A DNA stretch of 64,000 bases from Diprion similis. Lineage: Eukaryota > Arthropoda > Insecta > Hymenoptera > Diprionidae. The stretch lies in assembly GCF_021155765.1 (NCBI RefSeq), contig NC_060114.1:14455501-14519500 (forward strand), read 5' to 3'. The translations under genes were made by a program, and so were the position numbers. Shown piece after piece: positions 23,968-42,300 of the stretch (its first letter is position 1; every line of letters starts with the position of its first letter). The notes under the pieces were generated by a model, which was not told where the DNA came from, did not search any database, and saw only the letters and a list, made by a program, of their open reading frames with translations.

Positions 23968-24814
23968 TCACCACATGCTGTAGTCAGTATCGTCTTGGTC
24001 AAAGGTCATGAAGAAACCAAGCAACGTCAAGTATACCACTACGTTGCCCACCAAGGTCAGGTAGCATGCGCCCCACTTTATCTGAAATAATAATTCACAG
24101 GCAAGAAATTTAGATGAATACATTTTACCTTTAACGTTTCTACGCAGTTCAATAATCGGCTAGGTATCCGATATATAATTATCAAGTGCTTTAAATTGGG
24201 AAACTTACCGTTGGGTCGTTTTCTGGTGAACGTGCTAGGACGATAGGCAGAGCAAACGATGATACAACGAATCCCATTGTAATGAAGATTGCTAATTCAA
24301 GGCAGGGATTACTACTACTTCCGGAATCCTCTGTATAACGTCTCGCTACCAATGTTGGGATTGGTGATAAAATGTAGAATAATACTACAAAGAGAGGCCA
24401 CCATGCGCTGAAATACATTCAATGTAGATTCTCTATTTAATCTGTCTCGAATGTTATTTTACACAGCTTGAAAGTAACTCAGTTTCGATAATTACCATAA
24501 AGAATTATTTTTCAAATTATAATTTTCAAAAAAGCTGTATTCACGAACGATGCTTGAATTCTGAGAATTTCTCGAGGTAACTAGAAATGTATTAAACGTA
24601 CTGAAAAGTTATTGGTTCAACTTACTGGTATGCTGGAAGTGCACAGCCCAAGATGACAAACGTCATGCCAATTGAGCCGGCGAATGCCAAAGTGATCAAC
24701 CTGAGTCACAAAAAATTAAAAATTAATTTCACCTCAAAGTTTGGCAGAACATTGAGACTGTGATGGAACTAATACTTACGCTATTGACCAAATGTACCAC
24801 CGAGGAAAGAACAT
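23968..24814 (-). CDS. Vps55/LEPROT-family endosomal membrane protein
   Basis: This small four-span membrane protein acts with Vps68 (in yeast) in late-endosome-to-vacuole sorting; vertebrate LEPROT/LEPROTL1 limit surface levels of receptors. Four coding exons on the minus strand, 24780-24814, 24626-24700, 24209-24407 and 23968-24081, join in phase to 140 residues, against about 131 in human LEPROT. Hydrophobic segments are [20 protein letters not shown], the [16 protein letters not shown] segment, [19 protein letters not shown] and [20 protein letters not shown]. Diagnostic signatures are WWPLF...[22 protein letters not shown] and [11 protein letters not shown]. The short first exon ([12 protein letters not shown]) is chosen because its donor and phase fit; its sequence is less family-like than the rest, so the start is the weakest part. 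The gene is divergent from TER94, 2.2 kb away. Confidence 0.88.
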
Positions 24815-27014
24815 GAAACAGACATAAGAAAAAAAGAATTTATTAATACGAACACTTTTATTACAATATTCGACATTTCAAAATAATAATAACATTCGCA
24901 AATAATTCTCTCTACTTGGAAGGTATTAAAAATTTGTAAACACCGTCGAATGAAAACAGATACAAAGTTCGAGCAATAAAGTCTGGGATTAGGTGATTCA
25001 GAGATTGAAAATAAAAAATTTCTGTTGCTAGTTGTGAGGATTAGTACTAAATGCGAGCAATCAAAATGATTTTGATTTCTTGTTGATGAAAGGTTCAGAT
25101 ATAAATAAAACCTACATTTTATCATAGCACTTTTGTTAAATTGACGTAATTTTCTAACTTGCCGGAATTGATTAATAACGCATGAAGATGAAAATTCGAA
25201 GAAGAGGGAAGTGCACGAAAATCAATGAACTGCAATTGCTAATCAAATTATGATTGTATTAGCAACGTAGCGAACAAAAGAGACATGAATACACCGAGTT
25301 CGCTACCAAACGAGGAGGTTATGTGTCAACTTAGTGTTATTTACTCATGTTCATGACAAGTCGATTAAAATACAATTTCTGTAAGTCATCTACGCGAAAG
25401 GAGAGGAATAATTCCGAATATTTGATAATCGAGATTCATCACCTTTGATTCCTGCCATTGTTTGACGTAATCCTTTTTCCAAATTATTGTTGAAATCCTA
25501 CTGCATTTAGTTGGGAGTTATCAAGCAGCAAGATGACAGCCAAACCCTGAATATGGCTGCAAATGACTCACCAGCTCATCCATTTTTTGGATAAATGAAG
25601 ATAGAATACTTTTAATTTGAAAACATGTGCGCATTTTTAATATTACGATATAGTTTTTTCGATTTCTTACGAAGAAGAATTTCTATTTTGGGGATTGGAT
25701 CTCCTTTAGTAAGGAGCAATTCCTGCGCAATACTATTTGAATACAAATATAATCAGCTAGATTCGAAGAAAAAATGCATTTGTGGCTCTGTTCATAGTCT
25801 TTATGAATTTAAAAAAATAAAAAAGTCTCTTCGTTTAGTTTGCAAGAAATTCTCATAATAAATCTTTGTTTCTGCTGGAATTTTGTAGTATATATTTCAT
25901 ACTAAAAGTTTCTCATATTTTACAGTCTTTGGATATCAGTCGTTTAAAATTAAGTCTTTCGAGACGTTGACTGATTCTTCAGTCTACGTTTGAGATTTAC
26001 AATTTTCTTCGATTTTATATGGCTGTCGAAAAGTCCACGATTATGCTAATTTTTCATGTCATGTTCAAACTTCCTGCATTTCGATAAATCGCATCCAGAT
26101 TTTACTGTAGATGTATGAGATTATTGAAGCTGTAGCCCGTTTTGCAATATACAATGGATATAACGTGAACGGGTTCGTTTGTTTAGCTTCTCGACCAACG
26201 TTCAGAACGAAGCATTTAATTGATGGATAGTTTATAAAACAACATACTTTCCGTCATAAACCTGAGAGCACGTGTATGTATATAACAATTCATACGATAT
26301 GCTCTAAGTATAACATGAAAGGTGCAAGCATCAGTTATAACGACAATGAACTGCGTGGCTGTGACACGAAACAAGTGATAGCCAATGACCAACGATTTTC
26401 TCTTTTGTCCGCCAAGAAACTTGATGAAAGTCAGCGAATGATTGGTTACCGCTAATTATTACCGCGAATGCGGCTGCAGTCATTTCGCATATGTATGAGA
26501 CATGCAGATTCACATCAATAAATATACAGATACTGGTTTCAGAAATGCTTCGATGATTATTTGTAATCTATTATTTTTATCAAGCACGTGAACAGGTAGA
26601 TGTGTAGGTAAAAATGTGGATATCATCTCTCAAGATGAGGCTATATCGGTCTTCTACCTCCCATAAACAGAATTACTATGAATATGCAACAATCGATTAT
26701 CTAATGCTAAAAAGAATTATAAATAACAGTTTCTGGATAGCCAATTCGGGATTTCACCGGAGTAAAACAAGTTCAAAAATTGCGATTGCGTTAGCAAACT
26801 TGATGAAAATTGTATGATCATGCATAGTGAAATATAGGAACAATTTGAGATAGGTTTGCGAACGCGCATAAGCGGCCATGACAGATGTGAGTGGAAGATG
26901 TTCATTGGGTTAGCTCGGTTAGCTGGCTGTCTGTGACTCGTGTTAGTTGCGAAGGGGTATCGTGATTGTAACGTTCGCATTTTTCCCGAGTTTAATAAAG
27001 GGAAATAAGATATA
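24815..27014. other. Spacer between divergent Vps55 and TER94 genes
   Basis: Both promoters should lie in this 2.2-kb stretch. The GC-richer part just before 27015 (about 26860-27000) is the likely TER94 5' untranslated region. No further coding exon is supported; the longer minus-strand open frame at 24781-25125 overlaps Vps55 exon 1 in another frame and is not credible. Confidence 0.5.
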
Positions 27015-32748
<5,734 letters not shown>

Positions 32749-33654
32749 GTCTTCATTTAATCGTATGTCATCTCTCGTTGGGTACATGTGTAAAGGGTCT
32801 ATATTTGCACACATCGATTACATACACATATTTTAGCTCAAGGTAACGTCTTTTTTCCCATAGTTGGTGGAAAGCCTGAGTAAAAGATAAAGTTAATTAA
32901 AATTTGAATGGAATGGTTAAAAAAAATTTAAGAAAAAAAAGGAAACTAAATTAATTGAAGTGGATAAAATTTTATATAATGTATATCAGTAGGTTAAGAT
33001 TTATTGTAATTGAAATATACATTATGAAAGATTTTATGTATCACATGGTAAAGAAAAAGAAGAACAAACACTAAAAGAAAATCAGAATTTTCATTGAAAA
33101 CTAAACATATAAAAACTTCCTCATATTTTCGAGTTTATATCGGAAAAAGGAATTATATCACGTCACGCTACCTTACATTAAGTGTATCGAGTGTCCGAAA
33201 TCTTTTACAAAAGTGCGAATCATGACGATGTTCATGATTATTCTAAAATTTACATAAAAAAACAACAAAGTCGAGAATCAATTCAAGTTCTTACTCACAT
33301 TCGTCAAACTTTGGCAAATGTCTTGCAGTTCTATTATATTCAGAATTTGTACTAAATGACTCGCCGTTTATACTGGCTTACAATTAAACAAATAAGCAGG
33401 CGGACTACTTAAAATCGAAGTAAATGATTATTGATAGACCCTTTTTTCATGTACGACCACCACATCTGCTACTCGTGTTATAAGATGAATCATATGCAAA
33501 AGGAAATACTATGATTCAATTGTAACTGGAGTAGATTTTGCATCGCAATGTGGCTGAACTGTACACGAGAACCCTTTTGCCCCTGGGAGGAAGAGATCCC
33601 TAAGTTTTTTTTTTGTTTGTTTCCAGAGTGAAATATCTTGTTTTTTTTTTTTTA

Positions 33655-33667
33655 AATAAAGAATAAA
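33655..33667 (+). terminator. Candidate polyadenylation signals of TER94
   Basis: Two AATAAA hexamers (33655-33660 and 33662-33667) lie about 0.9 kb after the TER94 stop, following a poly-T stretch. This would give a 3' untranslated region of roughly 0.9 kb. Confidence 0.45.
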
Positions 33668-34460
33668 TTCTTAAACGTCTCCGTACTAATACTTTGTTGA
33701 TAGCGCAACTACCGCTTATCGGCAAATTAAACAAAATTATTTTATTCAAGGTTTAAAAATCACCGAGCTTATTGATTTGTATCCGAATTGCATGTAAGAT
33801 GAAATTGAAATAGCTGCTACTCCGTGAATAGAAAAAAGTCCAAAATAACTTCGGCTTCTCGAGTATAGTTCGATCAAGGAACATGGACGTGAAATAAAAA
33901 AAACTTTATCGAAAATTGGCAGCTTACGATGCAAAGGTATATTGATACTTTCATAGGTATATGATCATGAATGCTCCATCTTGTACACATACATACACAT
34001 ATGCTAGTATGTTTAAAACTTTTACATTATATTATTATAATTATTGATTAAAACTGAGATTACACTGAGAGTATATTATCATCATTGCTGTATTTTCCAT
34101 TTCTCTCTCTCTTTTTCTTTTTCTCCTCCGTCAGTATTTTTTTGAAGTAAATTCGTATTACAGTGTAATAAAATAAAAAATTTTTAGTAAGCGAGTTCCT
34201 TTTGTACTGCTGCATTAAAAAAGAGGAGGCAAAATAAAAAATTGATGAAAAAAAACTAAAACAAAGTGCATTCGTGTCCGATTATAACGGAGAAAAAATT
34301 ATTATCCCATATTTCGTTCCAGCTCTTAGCAATCCCTGTTGTGTTGTCGATTGTTATGTGATGTATGATCCTGTGGAAGAAGAACAAAAATAAATCAAGT
34401 CTGTAGAGAATCGTTGGCGGTGAACTATCCCTGTCGTTATGAATATTATCGATCTTATTA

Positions 34461-34552
34461 TTAACCCTTTGCACTCCAGTGGTGACTCTCACTCACCATG
34501 TCTGGAGTTGCTGGTGCGCCGCGCGAAAATGGTCCGGAGTACAAAGGGTTAA
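34461..34552. mobile_element. 84-bp piggyBac-like miniature element flanked by TTAA
   Basis: TTAA at 34461-34464 and 34549-34552 bracket an 84-bp unit whose ends are CCCTTTGCACTCC and GGAGTACAAAGGG, inverse at 12 of 13 positions. A second inverted pair (ACTCCAG/CTGGAGT) lies inside. TTAA duplication and a CCC-starting inverted repeat are the signature of piggyBac-superfamily elements; this one has no room for a gene. Confidence 0.75.
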
Positions 34553-36313
34553 TCTTATTCTCACGGGAACACATTCATTATCTTGTCATAATAATGATAA
34601 CAATTAGAAAAAAAAACTACCCTTCATCGTTCGTATTCTTACATGTATTTCAGATGCATATATCTTGACGAGATGCGATTGAGATAATTTTTATTCTAAT
34701 ATTGTTTTACTCAACATTTAAATTTTATTCGCAGTGAAAAATAATTACATTACACGTGATTCGTTATAGTAGATATGAACAATGATAATATTAATATGCA
34801 CATCTTCGCAACAGCACTGAATATGGTAGATCCAAATACCGTGATCCAGGTTGGGGAAAAAAAAAGTGGAAAAAAAAAAAAATGGTTCATCAACGATTAT
34901 TATCATCACTATAATACTCAACTAATACATTAAATATGTCTAGATTTCTCTGATTAAAACCAAAGGATACGTAATAATATCCCATGTAGCTATATGAGGA
35001 AATCTTACCAAGTAAAAATAAAAATTAGCTACAATTTGCTAGCGTGCTCATACGTGTATTGGTAAGAAATTATACATAACAATATTAATACGTAAGCTTT
35101 TTTTTTTTTTGTATTTACAGTCGTTATTGGATTTTTTTTTTTAAATTCTTTTTTATTGTATATTTTTTGAATTAATTTATTCTTAATTATCTTTATAAAA
35201 TTAAAACTATTTACCAAACAAGACTCAAGTTAGTATAAAACTGTCTCAAATTATCGTAGATCTTCTATTACACTGGCCTGGCAAATAACACACCAAATGA
35301 TCTCGTCTATTAACCACTAGATACAATAAATCGAGATGCATAGGTCCGTCATTTTCTGACATACGGATATTACAGTTACACAGTAAACACAGTGTTTCTA
35401 CGTAATGATGTACAATAAAATTAATAATGAAAAAATATGATCGACGTCATATCCCCAAGTAGGTCTACGATTGGCACCAATTTTCAATTTCTTACTCGTG
35501 ATATTTTTTCGTCTTTATTATTTATTATTATTATTGTTTTTTTTTGTTTTTTTTTTTGTTTTATTTTTTGCTTTTGAAAATAAACTAAAATATAATAAAA
35601 TAGAGAGGGAGAAAAATTTTATGTATGTGGAACCCCGAGTAATTTTGATACACCTTAAACACATATTTCTTTTTATGACCTTTACTTTCTATTGAACTTT
35701 ATCTCTCTTTACATATTACTGATAATGATTGAAATTAAACTTTTTTACTGTATATATTTTTGATAAATTTTGTTTTTGTATTTTTGCTTTTATAGTTTTC
35801 AACATATTTTTAAAAAGGCTTTTTTATCGTTTGCCTGTACTTTGAAACTATGAGAAAGTGGTCCACTGTCTTCATTGTTTCTTTTTTTACTCATTTTCCT
35901 TGTTATGTAAAATAGAGTAAATGTGTGCCGATATACTTAGCCTTTCTTTAATTCATGAAAATATTTTTCTAATACCTTTATAAGCCCTAACTGAGAGACG
36001 GCGAAATATTGTTTGTGTTTAACGCAATCCGTTGGTCAAGAATATCCCATTCATTCGTTAAATATTTAAGACCTTCTCAAGAAGTCATATTCTCTAATAG
36101 AAAATAATCAGAGATGTAATTATTGATTTAGAAAAATATATCAGAAAAAAATAATGTACCTCCTGTTAACGGAGTAGCAAGACTAATTTTATCAAAGGAA
36201 AATTTGGAAAACTTTCAAAAAGCTAAATGTATCGACGCAGGTTTATCCATTTTCTTCTGGTTGAATTATTTTATCGTTACAAATTCTCCTTAAAGATATG
36301 TCAAAGATAGTTT

Positions 36314-39300
36314 TCAATCAGTCCTATGTGTGACCGGTGGAAACTCGGTGTCGTCATCCAAACGAAACCCGCCTTTGGGTGGGCTTTCCGTAGCAGCTAC
36401 CATCTCGTGAAACTTTTCTGAGTCTACAAACGGTTATTATTAATTTATTTATTCTTTTTTCGTGATTTAAGATTCATGTATTTGCCACTTGTGGATTAAA
36501 TTGTGCGTGACAGTGTGATCATAATACCATGTGCATGTGAGTAATAATTTCAAGGACAAAAATATTGAACACACAATAAATTTGTCAATAATTATGGAGG
36601 TATTTTGTACATATGTGTAATATAATGATATGGTAAAATAGAAAGCATTTCAAGTACCACGCACAACAAACGTGTTGCGTGGACGGAATAAAAACAAAAA
36701 CTAAAAGAAAAAAGAAAACAGTTCCAACAATATTAGAACTATTTAAAAAACGTGTAGAGTAATATGGTTTTGCCGAATTCAATAATACAATTATTACAGT
36801 TCACGTATCCAGTACAACTGATGAAAATAGATACTTTCTGTTATAGCTTTGCATGAACCAAAGTGTATGAAGATCCAAGAAATGCAATTTTTTCTAAAAA
36901 TTAATAGCACACATTGATAGAAAAATTGATCCGATATGAAAATAAGGTCTCTCTCCCTTTTATCATTCGCATACATTAGATACGATGCAGAAGAACGTAC
37001 AAGTAAGTACACGAATAAACTAAAAATCCAATCATGCAATCGTGCAAAAGTTTTGTGATTACGTTATTCACTTTGGTTGTTTGGACATTATTCTTAATAA
37101 TTGAATGAGAATTTTCCCTCGAGCTTTCGATATATCTCTAGAAAAAAATATTTGGATAATTGTATTTTAATATCATGCGATAAATGTATTTCAATGTCAA
37201 AGGGAGAGAATATATGAAAATGGTAAATCAAAATGAAATGAAATAAGAATCTTGTCTTTTGACATAAAGAAAACAAGGTAACACAAAAAATCCTCGGGTA
37301 ATGATACAATATATAACGATCAGATAAAATATAAATACCTTTAGACTGAACATAAATTAGCTGTAAATTAATATTTACTTACACAAAAATCTGTATGTTT
37401 TACTTTTTAAACCTGATAGAGTGTCTCTAATGAATGACAAGACATCTATAGGTGTTACTGCCTTTTTTAAAGTTGTTTGTTTCTTATTCTTGTTGTATGA
37501 AAGTATATGATGTTTTGTTAACTAGTGTAAAATGTTGTTACTTGTTGTATTATATGCAAGTGTGTCATATCTCGATCCGGGATTGATTCATTTGAATTGG
37601 CTGGAGAAATGTTGTGAAGTATTTGCTGGTCCACATTTTGTAAGAATAGCAATGAATATAATTACGTAATTCCATGTAAAAAAAAAAATAAAAATATATG
37701 GAGGTGACAATAATAATAATAATAATAATTTGATCAGAAGCAACAACAATCTCGAAAAATTCTTCCAAGCTTTCAAACCGACAGTGTAGTGCATTTTTCA
37801 TTCGATTTCGATTACGCGTTAGAAATTGAAAGAAAAGAAAAGTGCAGGAGAAATTGAAAAATTTATAGGGCGGGGGGACAAATAAGGATAATAATAATAA
37901 TAATAATAAAAATAATAAAAATAACAATACTAAGATACTTGATAGAATTTATGATTAGTCCACTGCATCGTCCATCAAAGAAAGGCATACAGGGACACAA
38001 AAAATCTCAATATTCCTCTAGGCCAGTTATTTATTCAGAGTTTGTTACTTTCTGCAGGTTTCATTTCCTTTTACTGTATTCTCTCATTTCTGATTAAAAG
38101 CACTGCATTGAGCGGTATTATATGTACAATATACTGTTAAAAATCGATAACATTTAACAAAAAAATTACAAGCAGCTTATCATTTAACGAAGGCCTAAGA
38201 ATTGAGGATATTTATATTTTTTTTGTTATTTACATCAAATTGAAACTGATTGCTATATTTCTCTAATACAGGTGTAATTCTTAATACACCGTTATTTAGT
38301 GTTACTGTTGTTTATTACTCGGAAAAATATTCTTGAGAATTTGGCTAAGAGTGAAATTTGAACTTTCTTAGTTTAGTATTCGTCGGGCGATATTCAAATA
38401 TGTGACACAGCTATGGGGTCGACGAGCACTTGGCCGAGGTAAGCATATTGAAGTATGAATGTACAGTGAGACGAAGAGAGAGGACACGAGGTGGTATGAA
38501 TGATAATATTGATAACCATATTATAATGTATTAAGAGAGTGAGAAGTGGGGGAGAAAGAGGACATACCAGTACCTGACATGGCGTCTGGCGAGCGGCCGC
38601 GCAATGCACCCGCGTAGCTATTTATGCAGCCTTCCGTAGATAATAAAAAGAAAAAAAATATATATGTATATATACATCAACTGAGGTTCTCTATCCCCCA
38701 AGAGATCGTCCGTCTCGTAAGGGGGCTAGAAGGCTGTAGAATTTAACAATGTCTCAATCGCTACAAGTTTATTCGCAATACAGAAGGTTGTCGATTAGTA
38801 GATTTTTGATCACCTTTGGAGGAAGCAACTAAATCCATACTAACAATAAATATGTGTATATAAAAATGTCTCAAATTTACCAATTTCCAAATTCTAATTC
38901 TGTACTATTCTATGTTCGCTGTACGTATATCTTTATACCAGTCAAATAATAACAACATGCTCGGCTACGCCAATGTACGGTTCAAAATATCTTCACCTAT
39001 ATTAGATTGATTTTTGTTCAGGTGCTCAAGTATTCCAAGAACTAATGATCATCAGTGGACAGAATGAAAAAATAGTCACCATTAGGATACTGCAGACATA
39101 CACAACTATTAGATTCGATTACCTAATCTTACTATTATGAGCAATTCACTGAAGAAAATATAAAACGTTCCCAAGCTGTGCATATCGAAAAACTTATTTC
39201 CTAGTTTTATGCGTTTTTTGTCACTAAATAGAACATCAACTATCAACTAAATCATAGCTGATTATCCATAAACGGAAGAAATTTATTCAAATTTTAATGA

Positions 39301-42300
39301 TTCTCTTCGTTTTTCTCTTCTGTAAAATATAAGTGATAAAATACTGGAATTGCTCATTTAAGAAATCAACTTTTCTAGGTCTAAAATTGATGGATGATAA
39401 ATTAGTAAGCAAAAAGGCTTGAGGCTTCGTACATTTTACAGCTTAAATTATAAAGAAAAATTAAAATATCTCAACTAAATTGACAAGCATTTCCTGTCGG
39501 CGATGCGTCAAATAAATTGTTGCGATATTGCTATTTTTTTTTACTTTGGTCAAGTGATTATCAGATCACTGGGTATAATACCAACGAATACTTTTCTTCG
39601 TATCGTCATACCTCTGTGAGGACAACCACTGGTGCACTTAAAATAGCCAATGATTCATAAAACTAAAATAGCGAGAAAAAGCTGATAAAGAAGCGTCAAA
39701 CTACTCGACTGGATTTCTAACTAATTGGAGAATAAGTGGGATAGGATATTGCTTCTTCTCTCTCCATCCGACACACTTGACCTTAAAATTATGTGGTGCA
39801 AATATCATCACAGTTTTGTAACAGTGATAAGAGGTCCGAATCCGTTACTAACAAAGGGCTCCTGTTTTTAATACCTGTTTGATGCAGGTATTTATACTCG
39901 GCAACGTTATCGACGGCCTAATAAATTCAACAGAAAACGTACCTTTCAAACTCTGACGGATAAAATCGCAATTTTATTCAACTTCAGGATATTGTGTTGA
40001 GTCAAGTATCTGTGTATGATGAATATTAATTCTATTCGGTATTAGAAAACGAAAAGTAAAAAATTCAACTCATAAATCTCACTAAATAAAGAAGTAAACA
40101 ATAATGATCAACATCAAACGATAAGTTAGAAAATATTTTGAACCATAAAACAGTCATGCATAAAAGAATTGTAAAGAAAAAAAAAAAAAAAAAGAAAGAA
40201 ACACGTTACTTCTCCAAGTTGTGTATATTTCGTATATATTGTATGGCAAAAGAACAACAGAAGAGGCTTGATTTACCTAATCTGTCTACGCTCGTCTCAC
40301 GTCAAATTCTTGACTGATTGCAAATCAAACATTTTCATTATTACGCTGAACGTACAGCAAATAACATAAAGTGGCTGATAGCGTATTTGGTTCCTTCAAT
40401 TTTCAGCGTTTCAATCAATTGTCAATAGAGTAGGCTGTGCTGCAATTGTATCATATCTGATCGAAAGGAAAACCACTTTTTCGGTACGACAATTAGTTTT
40501 AGACACGTTTGTTATTGAATTCTGAGGTCTTACGTTGACCTGCTTTTCAGAAATGCAATAGAGTTAAAATTGATGACACATGATATCTTGTACAAAGCTA
40601 ATCAATCATAGAACTTTACGTGATTCAAGCATTTTACTATATGCCAGTTTTTACTGTTGGCAGTACAATTAACTTTTGAATGTAAAATAATTTGAGGAAG
40701 TAAGACTTAACGCTATATCATGCAACTCGAGCTGTGAAGCATGAAATTTAGATTAAATATTAGAAAAAATACCTGTGTTTTGTACTGTTTGAGCTGCCGC
40801 AGGCGTTTCTCCAGTTGCAGGTGCTGTGGTCGATACGGTTGGACCGTCTACTTCATCCTGCTTGCCATCCAACCTGCACAAAATGGAAAGAAATTTTTCA
40901 TACATGTAAAATTGAATATTGTATTTGTACAAACGACTCATTTTTTGCTTGCCATCCCTTATTTTCACGCTTTTTCATCCAATTTACAGTTTTTCAGATT
41001 TTAACTTTATGCTATGAATTTTTACTTGGACAAATGAAATCTAACGAATAAAAATTCTGGATACAAGGTAACAGAAAAACAATGTTAAATTAATACAAGT
41101 ACAACTTACCTGTGCTGTTTCAGTAAAGTGCAATCTCCCCCTTCTGCCATATCAAGATTGTAAACATAGAGATATCCATCTGCACTGGCCACCAATAACC
41201 TCAGCACTTTCTGTATCCTATTTGTAAAAGTGCGAATATTTTTTTCTTATTATTCTATATAACAAATATATAACAATTTTCAGATGTTACATCATTCCGA
41301 AACACTGTACGTAGATAGAAGACGTAGGGAGAATCTAATGAATACATTTAATATTGTAGGAACAAGATAAGTTCCATAAGAGTCATTAACATTAGGACTT
41401 ACGTAGTGATGGCACAAACATTCCTCAATCCATGGAAAGGTAGATGCACGCTGGCAAACGCGCGCCCTTGATTGAAGACATCAGTTACCTGAGACGGCAA
41501 ATAATTTGCTGACGCCGATACTGCTTTTGTAAAATAGCCCATCCAACCTTGAACTTCCTCAGAGGCTGGTCTAGATTTCCAACAGGTGAAAATTGCAGTT
41601 ATAATGATTATACATCCGAGTGATAAAATTCAGTGGAAAACAGGGGGATTAATTGGTTTGAAGGAAATGGTGATGTTCAGACGTTAAATCGACGAATCTT
41701 CGCACAGGTCGTTAAGCGAATACCATGATGTAGAAATAGTAAAACGACAATGTTAATGTAAAGAGGCAACTTAATACTTACGCTTCTTTTGGTTCTTCAA
41801 GTTTAAAAACGTGCACAGTTTCAGTGTTACTCGAACAGCAGAGAAATAGAGAGTCCATACTAAATGCAAGGCTGCTGATAGATACGCATCTCTTAACACC
41901 TCGTCGAAATTCAAATAATTTAGCACCGTCGTGCACCTTAAAAATTAACAAATAAGATAAATAAGACAGCAAGTAGGAGTAAAAAATTACTGTAAAATGA
42001 AAGCTGTGAATTGCTTACCTGGAAAACTCTGATAACAGTTCCCTTTTCCGAAGCCGTCGCTACTTTATTTCCTGTCGGAGTAAAGGCAAGAGCTGCCAAA
42101 GGGCTGTCATGTGCTGGTATCATCGTCTTGGCTTGCTGGAAAAGTGATTTAGTACAATTGCAGATATTGCGCAATACGAGAAGTAGGCATACGTGAATAA
42201 AATTCCAAAGTTCCACTCACAAGGTTGATGGCATCGAATATCTGTACTTCCCCTATTGTATTTGAGCCAGGATAGGCGAGGTAACAACTGTCGCCGTTTA

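Larger units (their letters stand above)
32749..36313. other. Convergent 3' spacer between TER94 and WIPI2
   Basis: Very AT-rich sequence containing the 3' ends of both convergent transcripts, several homopolymer tracts and the mini-element at 34461-34552. No coding exon is supported. Confidence 0.5.

Noticed and set aside
24781-25125. 114-codon minus-strand frame next to Vps55
   Set aside because: It overlaps the Vps55 first exon in another frame, has no family resemblance and is AT-driven.
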